DNA of 33,301 bases from Bacteroides sp. (lineage in GTDB: Bacteria; Bacteroidota; Bacteroidia; Bacteroidales; UBA7960). The first letter of the stretch is position 1. Every line of letters starts with the position of its first letter. Positions 7,202 through 15,518 of the stretch are shown piece by piece. The notes beneath the pieces are model-generated. The model was not told the DNA's origin, made no database searches, and was given only the letters and a program-made list of their open reading frames with translations. A program made the position numbers and the translations under genes. The stretch lies in assembly GCA_036351255.1 (NCBI GenBank), contig JAZBOS010000042.1, positions 1-33,301 on the forward strand, in the 5' to 3' direction.

Positions 7202-8806
7202 ATGCTGCGAAGCGTCTTCACCAAACAGGAGCACGAAAGCGTACATGACCTGATCCTGTTTTATCTGTTATGCCTAATGGTGATCGCAATGCCTACTTCC
7301 ATTTACTTTGTGAGTGTGGCACAAATCCTGATGGGCGTCAACTGGCTGGCAGAAGGCCATTACAGAGAAAAGATATTGCGCTTTGCTCACAACCGTCCTG
7401 CGGTGATCTTCAGCCTGATATACGTGGTTTACCTGATGGGGCTGTTATGGACCAAAGACCTTTCTTATGGGATTGAGTATGACATGAAAAACAAGCTACC
7501 CCTGTTCACCCTGACGTTCTTGCTTGCCTCCAGCCGTCCGCTTTCGGCAAACAGGTGGAACCAGGCCGTCATAGCTTTTTCGCTCACGGTGCTGGTCACC
7601 TCAGTCATTGGCTTTATCCTGTATCTGACTCGCGATTTTATGGATCCGCGGTCCATTTCCCCCTTCGAGTCACACGTTTATTTCAGCATGATGGTGGTAC
7701 TGACCATCTTCTTGCTGCCATGGCTGGTATGGCGTATGACATCGGAACGGCTATGGCGGAGCCTTTCGCTACTAATCTCTGGCTGGCTGTTGTTTTACCT
7801 GTTTCTGCTGAGTTCCATCACTGGCCTGCTTTGCCTGGCGGGGGTAGTGGCCTTTTTGCTGCTGCGCGAGGTCTTCAGGGGTCAGGTACTTACAAGGCGC
7901 ATGCTGGCAGCCCTGGCCATTGCAGGCGTTATGGCGGCCGGCATCCTCCTGCTGCTCTGGGTCATGAAACCGCTGACCCTTCACTTTGACCCGGAGGAAG
8001 AAGCCCTGTCGGCAAGGACCGAAGCGGGCAATACTTACCGACACGACCTTGAAAACCAGCAAAGGGAAAACGGATACCTGGTTTATCATTTCATTGCTGA
8101 GGATGAGATCGGCCCGGCCTGGGATGAACGCAGCCAAATTCCCGTTGACAGTCTGGACCGGAGGGGGCAGCCCCTGAAAGCCACCTTGTACCGCTTCCTG
8201 TCGTCGAAGGGGCTGAAGAAGGACCGTGCTGGGATTCTTTCGCTGAGCGATGAAGAAGTCCGGGCCATCGAGCACGGGGTGCCCAACCACCTGTACATGG
8301 GCTGGCCCCACGTTTTCACGCGTCTGCACCAAAGCGCCTGGGAAGTGATGGAATACCAGCGGACGGGTAACCCGAGCGGACATACCTTCACCCAAAGGCT
8401 GGAGCTATGGAAGGCTTCGGTGGTTGCCTTTAAACAACATCCCCTTCTGGGATGGGGCACTGGTGATGTTTTCATGGCAATGGATTACGGGCTGAGAACC
8501 ATAGACTCACAACTGGACAATTTCAGGATGAAGCCTCATAACCAATTCCTGATCCTGTTACTGATGGCAGGAGTATTTGGAACGATTGCAGTATTCGCCC
8601 TTTATTTTTGGTTTATTCGCAGCACCCGGGCCAGCCGATTCCTGCCCTTCAACCTGTTCCTGGTAATCATGCTGGTGGCGATGCTGGGCAACAACCCCTT
8701 GGACGCCCAGATCGGGTTAAGCTTCTTTGTGTTCTTTTCCCTGTTCTTCGGGCTATTTTATGAAGAAAAGAAAGCCTGCAAAAAAGAAACAGCAGAAAGA
8801 AAATAA
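7202..8806 (+). CDS. O-antigen ligase / Wzy-type polymerase family membrane protein
   Basis: This is a 534-residue polytopic inner-membrane protein of the O-antigen ligase (Wzy_C/WaaL-like) superfamily. It likely transfers or polymerises lipid-linked glycans on the periplasmic face. About ten hydrophobic helices are visible (for example 15–35, 66–84, 124–143, 158–177, 186–222 and 236–256). A large hydrophilic periplasmic loop covers about 262–410, and helices resume at about 447–470 and 480–520. The family signature is present: QRLELWKASVVAFKQHP, then LLGWGTGD (about 398–422), then KPHNQFL with His446, followed by a helix. The C-terminus is Lys/Glu-rich. It stands alone on the plus strand between two minus-strand blocks, with no glycosyltransferase or flippase neighbours. 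Ligase and polymerase activity cannot be separated by sequence. Confidence 0.85.
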   Translation: MLRSVFTKQEHESVHDLILFYLLCLMVIAMPTSIYFVSVAQILMGVNWLAEGHYREKILRFAHNRPAVIFSLIYVVYLMGLLWTKDLSYGIEYDMKNKLPLFTLTFLLASSRPLSANRWNQAVIAFSLTVLVTSVIGFILYLTRDFMDPRSISPFESHVYFSMMVVLTIFLLPWLVWRMTSERLWRSLSLLISGWLLFYLFLLSSITGLLCLAGVVAFLLLREVFRGQVLTRRMLAALAIAGVMAAGILLLLWVMKPLTLHFDPEEEALSARTEAGNTYRHDLENQQRENGYLVYHFIAEDEIGPAWDERSQIPVDSLDRRGQPLKATLYRFLSSKGLKKDRAGILSLSDEEVRAIEHGVPNHLYMGWPHVFTRLHQSAWEVMEYQRTGNPSGHTFTQRLELWKASVVAFKQHPLLGWGTGDVFMAMDYGLRTIDSQLDNFRMKPHNQFLILLLMAGVFGTIAVFALYFWFIRSTRASRFLPFNLFLVIMLVAMLGNNPLDAQIGLSFFVFFSLFFGLFYEEKKACKKETAERK

Positions 8807-8854
8807 TCCTCCCTCCTGCTTATTGCAAAACAACCAAGATTAAAATTTTCAAAT

Positions 8855-9691
8855 TTAAACAGCCACGTTGTACTGGCGAAGGGCGTCGTTGAGGCTGGTT
8901 TTGCGGTCGGTGCTTTCCTTACGTTTCCCGATGATGAGGGCACAGGGCACCTGATAGGTCCCCGCGGCAAATTGTTTAGGAAGGGTTCCCGGGATCACCA
9001 CAGAACGGGCAGGCACGCGGCCAACATATTCCACAGGTTGTTCGCCACTGACATCGATTATTTTGGTAGAAGCCGTCAGCACCACATTGGCACCCAGCAC
9101 GGCCTCCTTTTCCACGCATACGCCTTCAACAACAATGCAACGCGAACCGATGAAGCAATCGTCCTCGATGATGACCGGGGCGGCCTGAACGGGTTCGAGC
9201 ACGCCCCCGATACCCACGCCCCCGCTGAGGTGCACGTGACTCCCGATCTGCGCGCAGCTGCCCACCGTAGCCCAGGTATCGACCATGGTGCCGCGCCCCA
9301 CGTAGGCGCCGATGTTCACATAGGAAGGCATCATGATCACGTCAGGGGCCAGATAAGCGCCATAGCGTGCAATGGCGTGGGGAACCACCCGAACCCCCAA
9401 TTCCTTGTAGCCTTTTTTCAGAGGGATCTTGTCGTGGAACTCAAAAGGGCCTGCCTCGATGGTCTCCATCTTCCTGAGGGGGAAATAGAGGATAACGGCC
9501 TTCTTGACCCAGTCGCTGACCAGCCACTGTCCATCGGCTGGTTCGGCCACCCTTAGTTTGCCTTTATCCAGCAGTTCAATCACGGCAGCCACCGCGTCAG
9601 CGGTGGCCTTGGTTTTCAGTTCTTCCCGGTTTTCCCAGGCTTTTTCAATAATGCTCCTCAGTTCCTTGTATTGCTCCATCATTGTTTTCAT
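8855..9691 (-). CDS. dapD: 2,3,4,5-tetrahydropyridine-2,6-dicarboxylate N-succinyltransferase
   Basis: DapD transfers succinyl from succinyl-CoA to tetrahydrodipicolinate in the succinylase branch of lysine and meso-diaminopimelate synthesis. From the ATG at 9691 the protein has 278 residues, the usual length. It shows an N-terminal helical domain (ELRSIIEKAWENREELK), then a left-handed beta-helix of hexapeptide repeats over about 100–225 (GAYVGRGTMVDTWATVGSCA, GSHVHLSGGVGIGG, DCFIGSRCIVVEGV, EAVLGANVVLTAST). Other in-frame ATGs at 9682 and 9679 are possible starts; an upstream TTG at 9706 is unlikely. It ends 48 nt from the convergent O-antigen ligase-like gene, without a clear hairpin between them. 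It is the last gene of a long minus-strand run and follows GH29 by 38 nt, although its function is unrelated to glycan breakdown. Confidence 0.96.
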   Translation of the reverse strand: MKTMMEQYKELRSIIEKAWENREELKTKATADAVAAVIELLDKGKLRVAEPADGQWLVSDWVKKAVILYFPLRKMETIEAGPFEFHDKIPLKKGYKELGVRVVPHAIARYGAYLAPDVIMMPSYVNIGAYVGRGTMVDTWATVGSCAQIGSHVHLSGGVGIGGVLEPVQAAPVIIEDDCFIGSRCIVVEGVCVEKEAVLGANVVLTASTKIIDVSGEQPVEYVGRVPARSVVIPGTLPKQFAAGTYQVPCALIIGKRKESTDRKTSLNDALRQYNVAV

Positions 9692-9729
9692 CAAGTTCCA
9701 CAGCAAAGGTAATCATTTGGCGGGAGCCC

Positions 9730-11169
9730 CTAATCTATCTTAAGCACCCAGACATGTTCACCGCTGTCTTTCATCCGTGCAGGAATACTGACTTCCAGGT
9801 CCTCTCCCTTCTTTTCGAACCTAAGTGAACGCTGATTGGCCATCAAGGTCACCCTGCCGACATCCCTGCTGCCGGCCCTTTCAATGCGAACCGGCTCTTC
9901 GGGAAAATCAAACAAAAAGACATACAAGGTTTCATTGTCCTTGCTACGTGTGAAGCGGATCCTGTCTCCCTGCGAGAACACCTCAAAGGGCCGGGTGGCA
10001 TAGATGGCCTCGCCATTGACCTTCATCCACTGCCCGATTTTCTCCAGACGGTCGTAGGCTTCGGTGTCCAGAGTACCATCAGGGGCAGGTCCAATGTTCA
10101 GCAGGTAATTGCCCCCCTTGCTGACGATGTCCACCAGTTTCTCGATCAGGTCATTGGGGCTTTTATAAACATCGTTAGGCGTATAGCTCCAGCTGTTGGC
10201 CATGGTCATGCATGTCTCCCAGGGATAAGGCAGGCCTTCGTTAGGGATATGCTGCTCAGGGGTGAGGTAGTTCTGATGGATGCCCTGCACAGCGCGGTCG
10301 ACCATCAGCAGCCCGGGTTGTTTCTCGCGGGCCTTACGGACGATCTCTGGCATATTTACATCCTGGTTCTGGGGGTTGCGGACATAGCGGCTGCCCTCGT
10401 ATTCAATGAGCATTTCCTCGCGCAGCTCCGCATTGGATTTAGGTTGCACCCATCCTCCATCGAGCCACAGGATATCCACCCGCCCGTAATCGCTCATCAG
10501 CTCGTCGATCTGGTTGTGGATATATTCCACAAACTGCTGCCAGCGTTGCGGGTGCTTGTCAACGGAATAGTTGACGTTGCGGTCGGAAGGCGGGAAATGT
10601 GGCCACCAGTAATATTGGCTGTGCCAGTCGGGCTTGGAGAAATAGGCGCCGGTCCAGAAGCCCTCTGCACGGAATGCCTTGAAAATCTCTGCGGTCACAT
10701 TGCTGCGGGGATGCGTTGAAAAAGGGGTATTCGGGCTGGTGATTTTGTAGTCTGTATGTTTTGAATCGAACATGCAAAAACCGTCGTGGTGCTTGGTGGT
10801 GAAGACTACGTATTTCATCCCGGCGTCACGGGCTGCAGCAGCCCAGCGCTCAGGATCAAAATGAATGGGGTTGAAGGTGTTTTGCAGGGCTTCGTATTGC
10901 TTCACATAATCGAAATAGTTATCCGCCACCCCTTCCTTTCTACCGCCGGAGGCCCAGCTGAGATCCTCAGGGCAAATGGACCAGCTCTCGACGATGCCCC
11001 ACTGGCTGTATGGCCCCCAGTGCATCAGCAGGCCAAATTTCAGGTCTTGCCACTCTTCCAGGCGTTCAGCAATGGCAGGATCGGGGTCCGGGAAATATTG
11101 CTGACTTTGTGAAAAACCCAGAGTGCTTATTAGCACCACAATCGCCAGCATCAAGAATCTTCTCTTCAT
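9730..11169 (-). CDS. GH29 alpha-L-fucosidase, exported
   Basis: This is a 479-residue exported exo-fucosidase that releases alpha-linked L-fucose by a retaining mechanism. A Sec signal peptide is clear (MKRRFLMLAIVVLISTLGFSQ). The catalytic TIM barrel carries FGLLMHWGPYSQWG (about 45–58), FTTKHHDGF (123–131) and the nucleophile motif DILWLDGGW with Asp237. NYLLNIGP and PDGTL follow near 354–367, with a small beta-sandwich C-terminal region. The acid/base residue is poorly conserved in this family and I do not assign it. The start is decided by a perfect AGGAGG (11176–11181), which leaves 6 nt to this ATG but none to the ATG two codons upstream. It lies 43 nt after the GH92 gene, so both probably serve the same fucosylated and mannosylated glycans. 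Confidence 0.94.
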   Translation of the reverse strand: MKRRFLMLAIVVLISTLGFSQSQQYFPDPDPAIAERLEEWQDLKFGLLMHWGPYSQWGIVESWSICPEDLSWASGGRKEGVADNYFDYVKQYEALQNTFNPIHFDPERWAAAARDAGMKYVVFTTKHHDGFCMFDSKHTDYKITSPNTPFSTHPRSNVTAEIFKAFRAEGFWTGAYFSKPDWHSQYYWWPHFPPSDRNVNYSVDKHPQRWQQFVEYIHNQIDELMSDYGRVDILWLDGGWVQPKSNAELREEMLIEYEGSRYVRNPQNQDVNMPEIVRKAREKQPGLLMVDRAVQGIHQNYLTPEQHIPNEGLPYPWETCMTMANSWSYTPNDVYKSPNDLIEKLVDIVSKGGNYLLNIGPAPDGTLDTEAYDRLEKIGQWMKVNGEAIYATRPFEVFSQGDRIRFTRSKDNETLYVFLFDFPEEPVRIERAGSRDVGRVTLMANQRSLRFEKKGEDLEVSIPARMKDSGEHVWVLKID

Positions 11170-11175
11170 GTCCAT

Positions 11176-11181
11176 CCTCCT
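11176..11181 (-). promoter_or_regulatory. Strong ribosome binding site (AGGAGG) for GH29
   Basis: AGGAGG on the minus strand lies exactly 6 nt before the ATG at 11169 and abuts the alternative ATG at 11175, so it supports the downstream start. Such a perfect Shine-Dalgarno site stands out in this window, where most starts lack one. Confidence 0.7.
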
Positions 11182-11212
11182 GATTGATCTAACAATTCAT
11201 AAATCGAATAAT

Positions 11213-13519
11213 TTATCTTAACGGACGCCTGCCCATATGGAATACCAGTTCCCCGCCATCCACAATTTCCTGATGCCTGATGTAATGTCGGTTTAATGGC
11301 TTGCCATTAAGGGTGATCTTCCGTATGTAGACATTCTCTGCTGACTGGTTGACTGTACGGACAGAAAACACCTTGCCATTCTCCAGAGGGATGGTGGCAG
11401 AGACCACCGAGGGGCTTCCAAAGACATATTGGTCGCTGCCTGGCAGCACGGGGTAAAAGCCCAGGGCGTTGAAGATGTACCAGGCGCTCATCTGCCCAAA
11501 GTCGTCATTGCCACCCAGACCATCGGGGGCAGGGCGGTACATCAGCGGGCCAATCATCCGCACCCTTTCCTGGGTCTTCCAGGGCTCATCTGTCCAGTGA
11601 TACAGGAAAGGGATGTGATGAGAAGGCTCGTTGCCATGCACATAATTTCCGATGATGCCTTCGCGGGTGACGTCTTCGGTTTGCTCAAAGTAATGGTCAG
11701 GAAGTGTCATCGTAAAAAGCTCGTCGAGGTAAGCGGCGAACTTTTTCGTGCCGCCCTTCAGACTGACCAGCCCCTCCAGGTTGTGTGGCACATAAAGGCC
11801 ATAGTTCCAGGCGTTGCCTTCAATAAATCCTTGTCCATGGGTATCGAGAGGATCGAAGTCCTTCAAAAAGGAGCCATCACTATGTCTTGGACGCATAAAG
11901 CCGGTTTTTGGGTCAAACAGATTTTTATAGTTATCCGAACGGGCCATAAACTCCTCATAGATATCCATGCGACCCAGCGACTCTGCCATCTGGGCGATGC
12001 ACCAGTCGTTGTAAGCAAATTCAAGGGTCTTGGAAGCCGAATTGCTGCTTTTGTCCTCCGGTACAAAACCCAGTTCCATATACCAGGGCAAGGCATCGTA
12101 ATATTGATTGCGTGCTGTGTTCACACAGGCTTCGAGGGCCAGATCAGGATCGAAGCCACCAATGCCCTTGGCAAGGGCATCGGCAATCACCGATACACTG
12201 TGGTAACCGATCATGCACCAGTTCTCGTTGGCATAATGCGACCATATGGGCAGCATCTTGTGGACACTCTGATCGTAATGGGCGAGCATCGAACGGATCA
12301 TATCGCGGTTTCGGGAGGGCTGCAGGATGTTGAACAGTGGGTGAAGGGCGCGGTAAGTGTCCCAAAGAGAAAAAGAAGTATAGTTGATAAAGCCGTCCGC
12401 CTGATGGATTTCCTGGTCCAGTCCCTTGTAACGGCCATCGACATCCATGTATTCGGTGGGTCCCAGAAAGGAGTGGTAGAGTGAGGTATAGAAGTTCACC
12501 TTTTCGCCTTCCGTAAGGGTTTCAACCTGGACCTTATTCAGCTCTTCACTCCAGCGAACCTGTCCCTGTTTCTTCACCCGGTCGAAGTCCCAGTGCGGGG
12601 CCTCAGCCTGCATATTGTGCAAAGCGCCGCTAGCACTAACGGGGGAGATGGCCACTTTCACAAGTAGTTGTTCACCCTCCTGCATCTCAAAGTCGAAATG
12701 GCCCCTGAGTTCGCGGGCAGCCGCTTCAGGAAAGATGCTTGTCTGGTCAAACCTTCGCCAGAAGCCCACATAGGGTTCTTTTTTAGCCTGGTGGAAACCA
12801 TATTCCCTGAAAGGCTTGGAAAAGGCCATTGCAAAGTAAACGGTACGTGTGCGGGCCCAGCCGGTGGTCATCCGGTATCCGGTCACAAGGGTATCATTCT
12901 CTACCCGCAGGAAGGTCCACACATTCTTGCCCTCATAGGGATAAATGCCGTGTACCATGTCGAGGATGAGGTGTGCCTGATTGGTGGCCGGGAAGGTATA
13001 TCGGTGCATACCCACGCGGGTGGTGGTGGTCAGCTCGGCCAGCACATGGTAATCGTCGAGCAGTACACGGTAATAATTGGGTTCAGCTGCTTCGTTTTCT
13101 TTGGAATAGGCCGAGCGGTATCCGCTGGCGGGCTTATCGGCAGTGCCCGGGTTAAGTTTCAGTTCGCCCACGGTGGGCATGAGCAGGATGTCGCCCAGGT
13201 CGGAATGTCCCGTGCCGCTGAAATGCGTATGGCTGAATCCCACGATGGTGGGATCATCATACTGATATCCGGCGCAATAGGCATAAACGCCGGGGATATA
13301 TTGCCCGTCCTGGTCATACATCGGGATGGTGTCGGTATCGGGACTCAATTGCACCGCCCCAAAGGGCACCGTGGCGCCGGGATAGGTGTGTCCCATCTTT
13401 TGTGTTCCGATGAAGGGATTCACATAGGGAAGCAGGTTTTCCATCTCCGTGGTCTGTGCCATGGTCGGGGAAAATATTAGGAAAGCCAAAAGAGGAAGGA
13501 TGAAGGAGTATTTTTTCAT
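11213..13519 (-). CDS. GH92 exo-alpha-mannosidase, exported
   Basis: This 768-residue calcium-dependent, inverting exo-alpha-mannosidase is expected in the periplasm. A signal peptide covers about 1–21 (FILPLLAFLIFSPTMAQ). The mature protein opens with the family motif VNPFIGT, then GHTYPGATVPFGAVQLSPDT (about 43–62). GFSHTHFSGTGHSD (94–107) and the C-terminal (alpha/alpha)6 domain follow. That domain holds HGNEPSHH with the likely general acid Glu631, and GGNDDFGQMSAWY (669–681) with the Asp pair that forms the base site. The linkage preferred (alpha-1,2, 1,3, 1,4 or 1,6) cannot be fixed from these motifs. Its ATG overlaps the stop of the preceding methyltransferase gene (ATGA), which indicates translational coupling. 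GH29 follows after 43 nt. Confidence 0.95.
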   Translation of the reverse strand: MKKYSFILPLLAFLIFSPTMAQTTEMENLLPYVNPFIGTQKMGHTYPGATVPFGAVQLSPDTDTIPMYDQDGQYIPGVYAYCAGYQYDDPTIVGFSHTHFSGTGHSDLGDILLMPTVGELKLNPGTADKPASGYRSAYSKENEAAEPNYYRVLLDDYHVLAELTTTTRVGMHRYTFPATNQAHLILDMVHGIYPYEGKNVWTFLRVENDTLVTGYRMTTGWARTRTVYFAMAFSKPFREYGFHQAKKEPYVGFWRRFDQTSIFPEAAARELRGHFDFEMQEGEQLLVKVAISPVSASGALHNMQAEAPHWDFDRVKKQGQVRWSEELNKVQVETLTEGEKVNFYTSLYHSFLGPTEYMDVDGRYKGLDQEIHQADGFINYTSFSLWDTYRALHPLFNILQPSRNRDMIRSMLAHYDQSVHKMLPIWSHYANENWCMIGYHSVSVIADALAKGIGGFDPDLALEACVNTARNQYYDALPWYMELGFVPEDKSSNSASKTLEFAYNDWCIAQMAESLGRMDIYEEFMARSDNYKNLFDPKTGFMRPRHSDGSFLKDFDPLDTHGQGFIEGNAWNYGLYVPHNLEGLVSLKGGTKKFAAYLDELFTMTLPDHYFEQTEDVTREGIIGNYVHGNEPSHHIPFLYHWTDEPWKTQERVRMIGPLMYRPAPDGLGGNDDFGQMSAWYIFNALGFYPVLPGSDQYVFGSPSVVSATIPLENGKVFSVRTVNQSAENVYIRKITLNGKPLNRHYIRHQEIVDGGELVFHMGRRPLR

Positions 13520-14328
13520 TTCTTGCCAATTACGAGCATTTCATAGTCTTCGGTAGTCAGTTTGTCATCGCGGCTGAAAGCGCCCAGGGTGGCACCATAG
13601 ATATCAATTTCCTGGAAGCCAAGAGATTTCAGCAACCAGGTGATCTCGGAGGGGACATAATACCGTTCATTGCAGTCGAGTTCGAGGGGGTTTCCGTCAT
13701 CGTCTCTCACAGTGGTGATATTGTGTTCGCGAAAGGTCATCAGGTCAAAGCTGAGTCCATCATAAGTGGCTTTGCCCTCTTCGGTGTTTTTGTCCATAAA
13801 TTCCTTCACGGAATGAAAGAGGGGAAACAGCCCGTTGAGGGTGGTAAAAATGAATTTCCCACTTGGTTTGAGGGCACGGGTGGCGCTCTGAAGAATCAGG
13901 AAGTTCATCTCGTCGGTCTCCATCAGGGGAAATCCTCCTTCGCAAATCATGATGACCATATCGAATTCCTGATCAAAACCAAGGTTGCGGGCATCCATTT
14001 TCCGGAAGTCGATGTCGAGGCCTTCTGCCTGTGCCTTTTCTTGCGCCCTTTGCAGTTGGTTTTCCGAAAGGTCGATTCCGGTCACCCGGTAGCCACGTTT
14101 GGTAAGCTCAATGGAATGCCGGCCAGTCCCGCAGCCGACATCCAGGATGCGAAGGTTCTTGTCAAAACCGGCTTCCTTTTCAATAAAATCACATTCGCCT
14201 TGGGTGCCAAAGACAAAGGACTCATTGTCGTAAGTCTTTCCGTAGTTTGCAAAAAGTTCTTCGTACCAGGGCTTTTTCTCTGAATCTTTCATCATATCAT
14301 TTTTTTCTTTAAAATACTGACACGTCAT
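13516..14328 (-). CDS. Class I SAM-dependent methyltransferase
   Basis: This is a 270-residue cytoplasmic Rossmann-fold methyltransferase of unknown substrate. Motif I is ILDVGCGTGR (61–70), the acidic end of beta-2 is VTGIDLSENQL (82–92), and a motif-II-like FDMVIMICEGGFPL (about 122–135) follows. The C-terminal part has a beta-rich segment with YYVPSEITWLLKSLGF and ends at IGKK. Two more in-frame ATGs at 14295 and 14292 would give a start at MMKDSEKKPWYEELF, which looks equally natural. Its stop codon overlaps the GH92 start (ATGA). That is an unusual pairing of a cytoplasmic methyltransferase with an exported mannosidase. The enzyme could act on a small molecule rather than on the glycan. 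It follows the GH18 gene by 41 nt. Confidence 0.83.
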   Translation of the reverse strand: MTCQYFKEKNDMMKDSEKKPWYEELFANYGKTYDNESFVFGTQGECDFIEKEAGFDKNLRILDVGCGTGRHSIELTKRGYRVTGIDLSENQLQRAQEKAQAEGLDIDFRKMDARNLGFDQEFDMVIMICEGGFPLMETDEMNFLILQSATRALKPSGKFIFTTLNGLFPLFHSVKEFMDKNTEEGKATYDGLSFDLMTFREHNITTVRDDDGNPLELDCNERYYVPSEITWLLKSLGFQEIDIYGATLGAFSRDDKLTTEDYEMLVIGKK

Positions 14329-14369
14329 AAGGTTTTGTCATGCCAGGTCAAGAAAAACATGGAAAAACG

Positions 14370-15509
14370 TCACCGATTGATTTCTTCAAAAATGACACGC
14401 AGCAGGGTTTCTTCATGATCTCCAAAATACTGCCAGAACATTATGCCTTTCAGACCTTTGTCATTGACAAACTCCGCCTTTCTTTTCAGGGATTCCGGGT
14501 CCTCAAAGGTGATGAAAATCCGTCCTTCAGGGTTCCATAGAAAGGGTGCCGCCGCGCTGGTATCCCGGAGGGGCCTGAATGCGGGATCGGACAAAAAATC
14601 CCTTACGATGCTGTTGTAATTCAGGTTAGTACCTGATAGGCCAATGGCAGGCTGGCCCAGACCGTTGTTTTCAAGCGAGACTTCGCGCCAGCCGCGTCCG
14701 TAAAAAGCCACCCCAATTAGTAACTTTTCGGCAGGTACGCCTGTTTCAATAAATAAGTCAACACTTCCCTCCACCGACATGGCATTGGCATCAAATGCAG
14801 GCCTGTGCAGGTTGGTATGGTGACCAGTACTATTGTCCCATTCGCCCGTAAAGTCGTATGTCATGATATTGATAAAGTCGAGGTAATCAGCCGCCACATC
14901 CATTTCGGTATGTTCCAGGTATCCGGAAAAAGCTGCCGCAGCGATGGTCAGCAAATAATGTTTTTTATTGCCGCCCAGCTCATCAAGGGCTTGCCTGCAT
15001 TCACTCAGCAGGGCAGTAAAGTTCTCTTTGTCTTCGGGCCGGTGAATGTTATTGTTTCCTGGAAGGCCGGGATATTCCCAGTCGAGATCAAGCCCATCGA
15101 GCTCATGTTTTTTTAGAAAATCGACTGCACTTTGAATAAAAATGGCACGGTTTTTGGCCGTCATTGCCATATCGGAAAAGTTCCCAGACCAACCCCAGCC
15201 TCCTACGGAGATGAGCAGTTTCAGATGTGGATGCTGTTCCCTGACCTTGCGAAGAACGGCAAAATTTATACTGTCAGTGGGATAGCCTTCCACCATCTTT
15301 CCATCGATGATATTGGCAAAAGCGAAGTTGATGTGCGTGAGCAGGGCGCCATTGACTTCCGATTCGTCCATGACCCGGTCTCCCGGAAAAACGTACCCAA
15401 CAATGAACCTTTTTTCACCAGGTTCAGTTGATTTCTCTGTCTTATGCAAGCCACAGGCAGCAAGGATTGCGATGAACAGTAAGGCCAGGATGTAAGTAAT
15501 ACTTCTCAC
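14370..15509 (-). CDS. GH18 family lipoprotein (chitinase-like / endo-beta-N-acetylglucosaminidase-like)
   Basis: This is a 379-residue lipoprotein with a type II signal peptide (lipobox LAAC, Cys19). The GH18 TIM barrel shows NFAFANI (61–67), LLISVGGWGWSG (98–109), the catalytic DGLDLDWE (138–145, Glu145 as acid), INIMTYDF (213–220) and a C-terminal GIMFWQYFGD with the conserved Trp. The enzyme is expected to hydrolyse beta-1,4-linked GlcNAc polymers, or the chitobiose core of glycoproteins, by substrate-assisted catalysis. Sequence alone does not decide which. The start is a GTG at 15509, 9 nt after and in frame with the stop of the esterase gene. Next to GH92 and GH29 it may belong to a host- or eukaryote-glycan module. 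Confidence 0.9.
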   Translation of the reverse strand: MRSITYILALLFIAILAACGLHKTEKSTEPGEKRFIVGYVFPGDRVMDESEVNGALLTHINFAFANIIDGKMVEGYPTDSINFAVLRKVREQHPHLKLLISVGGWGWSGNFSDMAMTAKNRAIFIQSAVDFLKKHELDGLDLDWEYPGLPGNNNIHRPEDKENFTALLSECRQALDELGGNKKHYLLTIAAAAFSGYLEHTEMDVAADYLDFINIMTYDFTGEWDNSTGHHTNLHRPAFDANAMSVEGSVDLFIETGVPAEKLLIGVAFYGRGWREVSLENNGLGQPAIGLSGTNLNYNSIVRDFLSDPAFRPLRDTSAAAPFLWNPEGRIFITFEDPESLKRKAEFVNDKGLKGIMFWQYFGDHEETLLRVIFEEINR

Positions 15510-15518
15510 GGTAAAGGA

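Noticed and set aside
7772..8395. A 207-codon minus-strand open frame inside the O-antigen ligase-like gene
   Set aside because: It is antisense to a gene with clear membrane helices and ligase motifs, and it has no coherent domain.
8807..8854. A bidirectional terminator between the O-antigen ligase-like gene and dapD
   Set aside because: Only AT-rich sequence without a stable stem is seen.
11429..12484. A 351-codon plus-strand open frame opposite GH92
   Set aside because: It is antisense to the strongly supported GH92 gene, has no recognisable domain and reflects the codon bias of the real gene.
12668..13480. A 270-codon plus-strand open frame, also opposite GH92
   Set aside because: It is a shadow of GH92 with low-complexity Gly/His-rich translation and no family match that I can see.
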